NCBI RefSeq assembly: GCF_002257705.1
Contig: NZ_LSLK01000017.1
Coordinates: 3,705-67,704, forward strand
DNA from: Sporomusa silvacetica DSM 10669
GTDB lineage: Bacteria > Bacillota > Negativicutes > Sporomusales > Sporomusaceae
Reading direction: 5' to 3'
Length of the DNA stretch: 64,000 bases
This document shows, piece after piece, positions 1-7,719 of this stretch. Both the position numbers and the translations under genes were made by a program. Below the pieces are notes generated by a model. That model was not told the origin of the DNA, ran no database searches, and was given only the letters and a program-made list of their open reading frames with translations. The first letter of the stretch is position 1, and every line of letters starts with the position of its first letter.

Positions 1-1
1 C

Positions 2-61
2 CAAGGTCTTGCTAAGTTGGCTCAGGATCTCAACGCAGCTGTCAACAAGTTTCGAATTTAG
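2..61 (+). CDS. 3' end of a methyl-accepting chemotaxis protein gene (partial)
   Basis: Only the last 19 codons and the TAG stop lie in the window. The tail reads LAKLAQDLNAAVNKFRI, which resembles the C-terminal end of the cytoplasmic signalling domain of many chemoreceptors (hydrophobic heptad residues followed by VxKFRI). The call rests on this short tail and on the chemoreceptor-like pseudogene that follows. A strong hairpin terminator stands about 45 bases downstream. Confidence 0.6.
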   Translation, partial: QGLAKLAQDLNAAVNKFRI

Positions 62-106
62 GAAGGGATGCAGGAGGACTATTACATAGTGTTTGCTTGA
101 TAGAGA

Positions 107-157
107 AGACCTTCTATTGTAAAATCGGTTATTTACAATAGAAGGTCTTTGTTTTTT
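107..157 (+). terminator. Rho-independent terminator after the chemoreceptor gene
   Basis: A 17-bp perfect stem (107-123 with 132-148) closes an 8-base loop and is followed by a T-rich run. It separates the upstream chemoreceptor gene from the pseudogene. Confidence 0.9.
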
Positions 158-288
158 TGCTCCAAATTATATTGAATCTAACTCCAAACAAGATTTTTGG
201 CAAGGATATGGTCGAATAATGAAGAATTATATACTTGATTATTCAATGCAATGGTTATAATTTCGGAATGGAAAGAGTGAATGGATAT

Positions 289-1000
289 ATGTTTACTTCA
301 ATTCGGCAACAATTGACGTTAATTATATGTTCTTTGATTTTGCTAGCGATAGTTTCAACGCTGACGATTAGTTATTCTTTAATTGCAGCAGATTACGAAA
401 CCAATATGCAACATAACAACTCGGTTATGTCAGAGAGCTTGGCAGATAATATCACTCATTCATGCAGAATGCTTACAATATTAGCCAGCTTATAGCAGAG
501 TATCCCGATTTGGAAAAGTGGGATACCATAAGACAACAAAAAATATTAGCAGATACGACAAGGCTGTATCCATTTTTCCAAGTATTGGCCGTCCATAATC
601 TTAATGGAGACCAATTAGCCAGATCAAGTGGTCTTTTGACCAATCGATCTGAACGCTGGTGGTTTAAAAAGTTTATGATGGAAAAAAAGCCATATATCTC
701 TAAGACTTATTATTCGCTATTCTCTGAGTCTCCTGTCACAACGATTGTTCATGGTATATACTCAAATGGCAATTTAGACGGACTGCTTATGGCCGATATC
801 GAAACAAACCAATTACAGCAGATGGTCGAGAATTATAATTCAGGGGAGGGTAGCTACGCCTATCTTTTAGATGGGGAAGGTGTGGTGATTGCTCATCCTA
901 ATCGGCAACAGGTTGCCGAGTTGTATAATTACAAAACCATGAAGAAAAAGGTGTTATTGCGAGATGCCAGCGGCAAGCTGTTAAAAGATGATAAGAATAA
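289..1000 (+). pseudogene. Chemoreceptor remnant (dCache-type sensor part), frameshifted and 3'-truncated
   Basis: The reading frame from ATG 289 encodes an N-terminal membrane segment (IICSLILLAIVSTLTI) and the start of an extracellular region, then runs out of frame near base 461 and stops at 495. The next frame continues the same protein from about 462 (MQNAYNISQLIAEYPDLEKW) through a dCache-like part with RWWFKKFMMEKKPYIS and a second repeat with YAYLLDGEGVVIAHP. One missing base near 461 would explain the break. The frame then ends near 1000 at the hairpin behind htpG, so the second membrane helix, HAMP and signalling domains are absent. The double lesion makes a functional receptor unlikely. 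A sequencing error could explain the frameshift, but not the missing 3' half. Confidence 0.8.
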
Positions 1001-1036
1001 TAAGCGCCTACCAAAAAAATCTGGTAGGCGCTTATT
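999..1036 (-). terminator. Hairpin behind htpG
   Basis: A 15-bp inverted repeat (999-1013 with 1022-1036) starts two bases after the htpG stop codon. The loop read on the minus strand is T-rich, but the downstream T-tract is weak, so termination is probable rather than certain. The pseudogene frame reads into this hairpin. Confidence 0.6.
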
Positions 1037-1037
1037 G

Positions 1038-2999
1038 CTATTGTGCGCTACGGGCCATTAGACTGGCCACTTTATTGGCAAAACTGATGGGGTCGTCGGG
1101 AGCAATTCCTTCCATTAGCAACGCTTGTCCATACAGTAAATCACAATAATCGTTAAATGAGTCAGAATCAGGGGCTGTCTGATACAGATTCTTCAGTACA
1201 CCAAATATCTCGTGATCAGGGTTAATCTCAAGAATCCGGCTAGCTTTATACATAGTTTTATTCATTTCCGATAAAATTTGTTCCATAGACAGGCTAATGC
1301 CGCTATCATCGCTAACCAGGCATACGGCACTGGATTTTAAGCGATTGCTGATTTTAACGTCAGCTACTTTACCGGTAAGGCGTTCCTTGATGGCCTTGAT
1401 CAGCGGTTCATTTTCTTTTGCTAGTGCATCAATATCCTTTTGGGTTTCAGGGGAGTCAATGTCGTCAAGTTCTAGGTTGCCGCGGCTAACTGATTGAAAC
1501 TTTTTCTCTTCATATTCTTGCAAGGCATCAATAGCAAATTCGTCTACCCGATCGAAAAGATAGAGCACTTCAATGTTCTTTTCGCGCAGTAATTCCATTT
1601 GTGGTAAGCGCTCCACTGCGGAGCGGTCTTTGCCTGTCGCGTAGTAGATAACTTTTTGGGTTTCCGGCATGCGTTTGGTGTAGTCTTCCAGCGTAGTCAG
1701 CTCATCGGTTGCGTGCGAGGTGGCAAAGAGCAGGAGATTCTTTAACTTGTCCCGGCTCTGAAACTCAGAATAAATGCCAGTTTTGATGGCTTTGCCGTAC
1801 TCATGCCAAAATTTTTCGTATTTAGGCCGATCCTTTGATAGCATAGTTTCCAGTGTTTTTAGTATGCTTTTCTCCAGATTTTTGCCAACCCGTTTCAACT
1901 GTTGACTCTGTTGGAGAAGTTCACGGGAGATATTGAGGGAAAAGTCGGGAGAATCGACTAACCCGCGAACAAAACGCAGGTAATCGGGCAGGAGGTCTTG
2001 ACAATTATCCATGATAAAGACATTTTTGGAATATAAACGAATGCCTGTCGTAGACTCTCGCTGGTAGAAGTCAAAAGGCGCATGAGATGGAAGAAACAGT
2101 AGACTAGTATATTCTACAGCACCTTCCACTTTGGAGTGGATAATTTCCAGGGGGTCTTCCCAATCATGGAAGAGATTTTTGTATAATTGATAGTACTCCT
2201 CCTGAGTGATGTCGTTTTTATTTTTAGTCCAGAGGGGTGCCATAGAGTTGAGCGTACGAACTTCGACTGTCTTGGTAGGCGGGGCGTCTTCGATCACTTT
2301 GCCGTCCGCATCCAGCGGTTTTTCCTCTTTAATAAAATTCATCTTAATTGGGTAGCGGATATAATCAGAATATTTTTTGATCAGGATTTCCAAGCGGTAG
2401 TTGTTGAGAAAGTTTTCCTCAGAATGTTCGGCAGAGCGATATTCCTCTTTAAGGGTTAAGATGATGGTTGTACCTCGGGTATCTTTGGCACACTCTTCAA
2501 TAGTATAAGTGCCATCACCGTTTGACTCCCAGCGAATACCCTGAGACTGACCGGGAGCACGGGTAAGTAAAGTAACTTTTTCTGCTACCATGAAGGCCGA
2601 ATAGAAACCAACGCCAAATTGACCGATTAGTTCAGTATCAGCGGCTGAGCCAGCTGTTTTTATTTTATCTAAAAAGGCTTTGGTGCCAGATTTGGCAATT
2701 GTTCCGATGTTTTCCACAACTTCGGCGTAGGTCATACCCATGCCATTGTCAGAGATAGTGAGGGTGTTGGACGTTTCGTCAGGAAGGATAAAGATTTCAA
2801 AATCAGCAGTGCCTTCAAGCAAGTCATGATTTGTTAATGATTCAAACCGAATTTTATCAATAGCATCTGAGGCGTTTGAAATAAGCTCCCGTAAAAAAAT
2901 CTCCCGGTTTGTATAAATTGAGTGAATCATTAGATCCAGTAGCTGCTTAGTCTCAGCCTGGAATTCTTTAGTTTGTTTGTTGATTGTTTCTTGAGACAT
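1038..2999 (-). CDS. htpG: Molecular chaperone HtpG (Hsp90)
   Basis: This is a 653-aa GHKL ATPase chaperone, the bacterial Hsp90, a homodimer acting in the cytoplasm on client proteins. The nucleotide-binding motifs are present: NASDAIDK (residues 42-49), DNGMGM (84-89) and GQFGVGFYS (126-134). The middle domain includes the NISRELLQQ motif and the dimerisation domain follows to the C-terminus, so the protein is full length. The ATG is preceded by GGAGG at good spacing. A sigma-A promoter and a perfect CIRCE operator lie directly upstream, so HrcA repression and heat-shock induction are expected. The gene appears monocistronic. Confidence 0.97.
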   Translation of the reverse strand: MSQETINKQTKEFQAETKQLLDLMIHSIYTNREIFLRELISNASDAIDKIRFESLTNHDLLEGTADFEIFILPDETSNTLTISDNGMGMTYAEVVENIGTIAKSGTKAFLDKIKTAGSAADTELIGQFGVGFYSAFMVAEKVTLLTRAPGQSQGIRWESNGDGTYTIEECAKDTRGTTIILTLKEEYRSAEHSEENFLNNYRLEILIKKYSDYIRYPIKMNFIKEEKPLDADGKVIEDAPPTKTVEVRTLNSMAPLWTKNKNDITQEEYYQLYKNLFHDWEDPLEIIHSKVEGAVEYTSLLFLPSHAPFDFYQRESTTGIRLYSKNVFIMDNCQDLLPDYLRFVRGLVDSPDFSLNISRELLQQSQQLKRVGKNLEKSILKTLETMLSKDRPKYEKFWHEYGKAIKTGIYSEFQSRDKLKNLLLFATSHATDELTTLEDYTKRMPETQKVIYYATGKDRSAVERLPQMELLREKNIEVLYLFDRVDEFAIDALQEYEEKKFQSVSRGNLELDDIDSPETQKDIDALAKENEPLIKAIKERLTGKVADVKISNRLKSSAVCLVSDDSGISLSMEQILSEMNKTMYKASRILEINPDHEIFGVLKNLYQTAPDSDSFNDYCDLLYGQALLMEGIAPDDPISFANKVASLMARSAQ

Positions 3000-3032
3000 T
3001 ATGAACCTCCAATATCGTCAAAAATTCTGTTG

Positions 3033-3059
3033 TTAGCACTCTTAGAAGTTGAGTGCTAA
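3033..3059 (-). promoter_or_regulatory. CIRCE operator (HrcA binding site) of htpG
   Basis: TTAGCACTC, nine bases, then GAGTGCTAA is a perfect match to the CIRCE consensus. It lies between the predicted transcription start and the htpG ribosome site, the usual repression position. By established knowledge this element is bound by HrcA with GroEL feedback and controls groESL and dnaK operons. Confidence 0.95.
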
Positions 3060-3069
3060 CACTATTTAA

Positions 3070-3098
3070 ATAATAACGAAAATAATTTATAAAATCAA
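3070..3098 (-). promoter_or_regulatory. Sigma-A promoter of htpG
   Basis: On the minus strand TTGATT (3093-3098), 17 bases, TATTAT (3070-3075). The expected start site is a few bases upstream of the CIRCE element, which fits repression by operator occupancy. Confidence 0.75.
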
Positions 3099-3132
3099 AT
3101 ATCCGATAACATAAAAATGACAGATACCGGCG

Positions 3133-3164
3133 TATTCCTACCAAATATGCAAAATATCTCCTGC
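3133..3164 (-). promoter_or_regulatory. GCAGGA...GTAGGAATA motif (weak sigma-H-like element)
   Basis: Read on the minus strand, GCAGGA is followed after 16 bases by GGTAGGAATA. It belongs to a group of similar intergenic motifs in this window (see 9090, 12084, 14752 and 28307), all in the orientation of the downstream gene. Here the spacing to GAAT is longer than the sigma-H norm, so the promoter reading is weak. Confidence 0.3.
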
Positions 3165-3201
3165 TTTTGTGGTATAGCATGTTTTTTCTCAAAATGGCGT
3201 T

Positions 3202-3366
3202 CTAATTTCCCTTGAACATACGCAGCAATGGCAAGGCCAGACCCGTCATAACCAAGATAACTATTCCAATTGCCCCCAATGTATTGCCGTTATTTTTCAA
3301 CCAAGAGGCATATGTCAAGGCATGAAAAGCAATGACAGCACCTACACCGAGGTATATATAATCCAT
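3202..3366 (-). CDS. Small two-helix membrane protein in the ger operon (possible D-type subunit)
   Basis: A 54-aa ORF whose ATG overlaps the gerC stop codon by one base (TAATG), so it is very probably translationally coupled and the last gene of the ger operon. It has two hydrophobic segments, YIYLGVGAVIAFHALTYA and GAIGIVILVMTGLALPLL, separated by a short polar stretch with WLKNNGN, and a basic C-terminus (RMFKGN). Some Bacillus germinant-receptor operons are known to carry a small two-helix D subunit that modulates receptor function. Size, topology and position fit that role. The functional link is inference because I cannot show sequence homology. Confidence 0.65.
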   Translation of the reverse strand: MDYIYLGVGAVIAFHALTYASWLKNNGNTLGAIGIVILVMTGLALPLLRMFKGN

Positions 3367-4619
3367 TAGTCATTACCCCTTATCGGCATGCTCTGAAACA
3401 TTAGTCCAGTACGACGGATTTTAGTATTAATTTGAACATGAAATTCAGCCTCAGGATAAAGGTCATTCCAATTAAAACTGGCAACCTCGTCATAGGTCTG
3501 GAACTTAGGTCGGAAGTAGCGGCCGAAATTAACAACATCAGTTTCTAGCGCTTGCGTATGGTTAAGCATCTCTACCATTTCTAGCTTGATGGTTTTTGAC
3601 ACCTCTTCTTCCATAAACTTCCTGTTAACCTCGGATTCATAGTTGATATTGCTGGCAATACTGGTGAGTTCGCCTTCTAACAACACATCAATATCAATAA
3701 CAGGCCGGTTATTTACGAAGCCAACGTTAATTTGTGGATCTTTGCCTAACCTCAAAAGAATATGTACATTCCGCTCGGGGCTTTGGGGATCAACTATAGT
3801 TAAAAATCCTTTGGGAAAATTCCCCATAAGAATAGCAACCATGCGTGTTTCTTCGTTAGTCAGCATCCCTGCCAGCTTGCCACCCTTAAATACAGCCGTA
3901 CCAATAACAGCGGCAGGATTACCGCCTTCACGCGGTATATCGCCGGGAAGATACTCCTTAGCTCGTTCTGGTGGGGTTGGTTTGGCTTTAGGCTTGTCTG
4001 TACCTGATAAAGGATTAATTCCCGCTAACACGGCATAGGGAGCGCCGCTCGTAGTCTTTAGTCGATTATAAAACTCATGAACATGCGTAGGCAGTAAATA
4101 GCCGGTCTCAGACCCTGATAATAAGAGACCTTCAATCCAGCGTGAAGGTAATACGTCAATTGACGGCTTATTTTTATTGATAAATCCCTGTGCTGTATCA
4201 TGAACCACCATCAAAAACATAGATCCGCGATATTCACGAAACCGGAGGAGTGGTCCTACTAAATTCTCTAGTCCTTGTCGTGCTAATTCTTCACCGATAA
4301 CCCATACCTGAATATGGGATAAATCAGGGGACCGGCCAAGTGAGGCGCCGAGCAAAGAACGACCTTCGACTATGGAGGGAGCCTTGATGGTAGTAACAAC
4401 CAGGCTTTTGCCACTGTCGGCATCACCGCCACTTCCACTAGCGCCTAGTATCCTGGGAACAGCAATCAGATAGGTAATATTTATCTGTTTGTTTGGCAGA
4501 TAATCAATACCAACGGCCAAAACATAGGCCACTTCGTCGGTTTCCTTCGCACCGCTACACCCTGATAATACAAGGCATACTGCCAATCCTAAATATATAA
4601 TAGTCAATCGGAAGAACAC
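3366..4619 (-). CDS. gerC: Ger(x)C family spore germination lipoprotein
   Basis: This 417-aa protein is the C subunit of a germinant receptor, a lipoprotein of the spore inner membrane. The N-terminus is a lipoprotein signal with lipobox LSGC and the lipid-modified cysteine at residue 21. Typical GerC features follow, such as AVGIDYLP, the VVHDTAQGFI region and the C-terminal FGRYFRPKF motif. It overlaps gerB by 16 bases and hands over to the 54-aa gene by a one-base overlap. It acts with the GerA and GerB subunits in sensing germinants. Length is normal for the family. Confidence 0.93.
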   Translation of the reverse strand: MFFRLTIIYLGLAVCLVLSGCSGAKETDEVAYVLAVGIDYLPNKQINITYLIAVPRILGASGSGGDADSGKSLVVTTIKAPSIVEGRSLLGASLGRSPDLSHIQVWVIGEELARQGLENLVGPLLRFREYRGSMFLMVVHDTAQGFINKNKPSIDVLPSRWIEGLLLSGSETGYLLPTHVHEFYNRLKTTSGAPYAVLAGINPLSGTDKPKAKPTPPERAKEYLPGDIPREGGNPAAVIGTAVFKGGKLAGMLTNEETRMVAILMGNFPKGFLTIVDPQSPERNVHILLRLGKDPQINVGFVNNRPVIDIDVLLEGELTSIASNINYESEVNRKFMEEEVSKTIKLEMVEMLNHTQALETDVVNFGRYFRPKFQTYDEVASFNWNDLYPEAEFHVQINTKIRRTGLMFQSMPIRGND

Positions 4620-5713
4620 GACTGGCCCCCCTTTTTGATAGTCTTCATCATCGACGCCACCAGCAGTAGTGGTGTAAGGATAAACAGACTAGTGGTGAAG
4701 AAGTTAGCTATTACGAATCCATCTATGCGAATAACTGTGGCAATGTCAGGCGGTATCATGGCTAGTTGCGCAATAATATAAGCCGAGAGTGGAATGAGTG
4801 GCTTAAGAGCAGGCAGCTTCAATAAACGAGTAATTAAATAGGCTCCCAGATAAAGGCTGATAGCAATTCCCAGCAACCCTACAATAACCCACAGTATGAT
4901 AAATAACGCCTCAATCCGTTGCAGATAGTGGCTCAAATATACTAAGCGTGCCATCTCAAAAAAAGGTAGTGTTTTTTCACTTGCCACGGCAACTCCAAAT
5001 ACCAGGATGAATACCATCAGGGAAAATGCTTTGATCAAGACACCGCCCATTATTCCTAAGATACTAGCCCATTTAAAAGTCCTGTTATTCTGCATAGCAG
5101 GTGCAATAATCACAAGAATCAGCGCGCCAACGTTGAACCCTGCTTCATGCATTCCCTGTTTGAGTGAAGGTAGAAGCCCATAACCCTGCCAGGGAGCTAG
5201 ATTATAGGTGTCATAATTTGAAGCTAATAAGAGCAGGACTATTAGTAAACTAAAAACGCTTATCGGCAATAACAGGTAGGTTCCGCGTGCCAGTGCTTCC
5301 AGGCCTAAGCGTGCACCGAGTGCAGCGACAAAAGCATACCAGCCGACAATGAAACTAAACTCTATTTTTGGTAAGGCTGTAAGTAAGGTATTCTCGGCAA
5401 ATTGGCGCAATAGGAGCGCGGCGTTAAGAAAGAAAATACCAATGCATATGCTTGTCACTACCCAGGCACCAACACGTCCTACTAGTTGTTCAGAAACGCT
5501 ATATAGGTCGCCAGGAGTATGCTGAAAAATATAACCCCAGGCGATAATGGTCAAGATAGCTGGTAGGCCAGCAACAATGGGTACCCACCAGCCGGCAGTA
5601 GCAACAGCAGCGGCTTCATTGGCAGGTGCTGTCAGAAAAACACGCGGCAAGAGTATAATAAATACTAAGGCCATTCCCTCAGCTATACCCATGCGGCCAG
5701 GTTGATAACTCAT
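4604..5713 (-). CDS. gerB: GerAB-type spore germination permease subunit
   Basis: A 369-aa integral membrane protein with about ten hydrophobic helices, of the APC-superfamily GerB type. The N-terminus with GIAEGMALVFIILLPRVFLT and the SEQLVG segment are typical of the family. By established work on B. subtilis GerAB, this subunit binds the germinant in the spore inner membrane. The start overlaps the end of gerA by four bases and its 3' end overlaps gerC, so the three are one translation-coupled operon. The germinant cannot be predicted from the sequence. Confidence 0.93.
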   Translation of the reverse strand: MSYQPGRMGIAEGMALVFIILLPRVFLTAPANEAAAVATAGWWVPIVAGLPAILTIIAWGYIFQHTPGDLYSVSEQLVGRVGAWVVTSICIGIFFLNAALLLRQFAENTLLTALPKIEFSFIVGWYAFVAALGARLGLEALARGTYLLLPISVFSLLIVLLLLASNYDTYNLAPWQGYGLLPSLKQGMHEAGFNVGALILVIIAPAMQNNRTFKWASILGIMGGVLIKAFSLMVFILVFGVAVASEKTLPFFEMARLVYLSHYLQRIEALFIILWVIVGLLGIAISLYLGAYLITRLLKLPALKPLIPLSAYIIAQLAMIPPDIATVIRIDGFVIANFFTTSLFILTPLLLVASMMKTIKKGGQSCSSD

Positions 5714-7590
5714 AGCTTATCTTGTCCTCCCAGTGGTTTTTCCTTTAGCCATTCGCGACTTATAGCAGGCTGTTTTATAGTATCTTTGGTATTCAAACCG
5801 TCTGGTCGTTTTTCTTGCTGAAACACCGGACCACGTACCACCACATCAAGGTTGCCCTCCACCCGGGGAGCTATTGGCAGCATATACGGCACACCGAAAG
5901 ATTTCATACTACATAACAGGAGTGTAAGCAGTAGTAACCCGGAAGCAACACCGACCAGCCCTAGTGTCGCTGCCAGCATAAGCATGAGAAAGCGGATAAG
6001 GCGGAAAGCCATTGCCATCTGAAAATCAGGAATAGCGAAGGAAGCCAGACCTGCCAAGGCAATAATAATAACTACAATTGGACTGACAATATTGGCACTA
6101 ACCGCCGCCTGTCCCAGAATAAGAGCACCGACAATTCCGATTGTCGAACCCAGCACTCCTGGAATCCGTAATCCCCCTTCCCGAATAAGTTCAAAAGAAA
6201 ATTCCATGAGGATAATTTCAATGAGTGCGGGAAATGGTACTCTCTCGCGGGCGCCGGCAATAGCCAGAGCAATCTCGGTAGGTAGTGCCTCCTGATGAAA
6301 ATAGTTAATTGCCAAATAGAGAGAAGGCAGCAATAGCGTAATAAAGGCAGCGATAATACGCAAGATACGTAGTCCAGTACTGGTAATAGCTTTAAATGAG
6401 AAATCTTCTGCTGAATGAAAGAATGTAAAAAAGCTGACAGGAACAATATGGGCAAGCGGCACACCATCCAGTATAAAGGCTACCCGGCCTTCAGCCAGAT
6501 GCACACACACCCGGTCAGGACGTTCAGTCGAAAGAGCCTGGGGAAACAGATTGTCCGGATGATCCTCAATGAACTGCTGGAGAGACCCGATATCTCCTAT
6601 ATAGTCGGTGGAAATTCCCTCGATCCGCCGCTTCAGTTCAGCTACGAGCAACGGATTGGCCACAGACTCTAAATACATAATGGCACAGCTGGTATTGGTT
6701 CTTTTACCTATAGACAGGATCTCGGTAACAAGCTCGCTGCTCTTTAATGTACCGCGAATCAAGGCAGTATTAATGCGCAGCCCTTCACTAAAAGCTGCCT
6801 GTGATCCGCGCACCGTTTGCTCTGTCGTAGGTTTATTTACGCCGCGCTGCACCATACCTCTAGTGTTGATTAAGATAGCTTCAGGAACACCCTCAATAAA
6901 GAGTGCTGAATCTCCACTGTTGATACCATGCTGGACAGACTGGTAATCTACGGCTTTGTTGATTTGATTGGCAGGTAAACATTCCTCGATAATTTGGGCA
7001 GTAAGACTGCCGGTGATACCGCCATCTCGCACATGATCAGCCGAGAAATACATTAATGGCTGTAAAACAGCCAGATTGAGTGTTTTACTATCAACCATAC
7101 CATCTAAAAATACCAGTATAGCTTTAATCGGCGGGGCAAAAGGCAAAATAAGATTACGAATAATAATATCCTTGTTGTGCGGCAGCTTGTATAGTTTTTC
7201 TAGCAGTGCACGGTTTTCGGCCAGCACAGCACTTACCTGTCTGTCATCCGGCTGACTTACGGCGTCATAGGCCAGTCTAACCGGGGAGCGCTCTGACTTG
7301 ATCGCTGCCAGTTTCTTAACAACAGCTTTCATCTGTGTTAGCTGAGTAAACTGACCTGCGTTAAGATTTTTAGCCGCCATTTCTAAGACTTCTTTTAGCT
7401 GTTTGGCTTGGCGCAAAAGGATCTGAAGTTCCTCCGCCGGCCCCACAAGTCCGTTCTCTAAGCGCAAACTGCTGTTAGCTTGTGTTTTGTCTAACTTATC
7501 ATCTAATACAAAGGGAGCAGGAGTCTGCGGTGGCTTATAGACAAGGATGTTTTTCAAATAATTGAAGGTTTTAGAAAAGATAGTCTCCAC
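5710..7590 (-). CDS. gerA: GerA-family spore germination protein, A subunit
   Basis: This 626-aa subunit has a large soluble N-terminal part (to about residue 400) and a C-terminal block of about five membrane helices. Family motifs are visible: VFLDGMVD, the EG-VPEAILINTRG region, the GSQAAFSEGLRIN stretch and the PGVLGSTIGIVGALILGQAAV helix. GerA subunits form oligomeric ligand-gated ion channels in B. subtilis. The start is GTG at 7590 with AGGAGG nine bases upstream. The C-terminal tail is polar and proline-rich. The gene leads the operon gerA-gerB-gerC-small membrane protein, presumably expressed in the forespore. Confidence 0.94.
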   Translation of the reverse strand: METIFSKTFNYLKNILVYKPPQTPAPFVLDDKLDKTQANSSLRLENGLVGPAEELQILLRQAKQLKEVLEMAAKNLNAGQFTQLTQMKAVVKKLAAIKSERSPVRLAYDAVSQPDDRQVSAVLAENRALLEKLYKLPHNKDIIIRNLILPFAPPIKAILVFLDGMVDSKTLNLAVLQPLMYFSADHVRDGGITGSLTAQIIEECLPANQINKAVDYQSVQHGINSGDSALFIEGVPEAILINTRGMVQRGVNKPTTEQTVRGSQAAFSEGLRINTALIRGTLKSSELVTEILSIGKRTNTSCAIMYLESVANPLLVAELKRRIEGISTDYIGDIGSLQQFIEDHPDNLFPQALSTERPDRVCVHLAEGRVAFILDGVPLAHIVPVSFFTFFHSAEDFSFKAITSTGLRILRIIAAFITLLLPSLYLAINYFHQEALPTEIALAIAGARERVPFPALIEIILMEFSFELIREGGLRIPGVLGSTIGIVGALILGQAAVSANIVSPIVVIIIALAGLASFAIPDFQMAMAFRLIRFLMLMLAATLGLVGVASGLLLLTLLLCSMKSFGVPYMLPIAPRVEGNLDVVVRGPVFQQEKRPDGLNTKDTIKQPAISREWLKEKPLGGQDKL

Positions 7591-7667
7591 AGCAGCGTTC
7601 CTCCTCTCGTTTTATCTTGTGGTTATTATTACCAAAAGGCAGTTTAATTATTATGTGAGTAGTTTTG

Positions 7668-7719
7668 GAGTAAAGCAAAAACACATCCAACCATGGTTGG
7701 ATGTGTTTTTGCTTTACTC
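7668..7719 (-). terminator. 52-base perfect palindrome, terminator of rmuC
   Basis: Two 26-base arms (7668-7693 and 7694-7719) are exact reverse complements with no spacer. The palindrome includes the rmuC stop codon. On the minus strand the core stem is followed by TGTTTTTGC, so it can work as a terminator for rmuC ahead of gerA. Confidence 0.75.

Noticed and set aside
2968..3192. 74-codon minus-strand ORF upstream of htpG
   Set aside because: It covers the htpG promoter and CIRCE element and the htpG start in another frame, with no ribosome site.
7649..7655. CATAATA on the minus strand as a sigma-G -10 box for gerA
   Set aside because: No fitting -35 sequence lies at the right distance, so the forespore promoter could not be placed.
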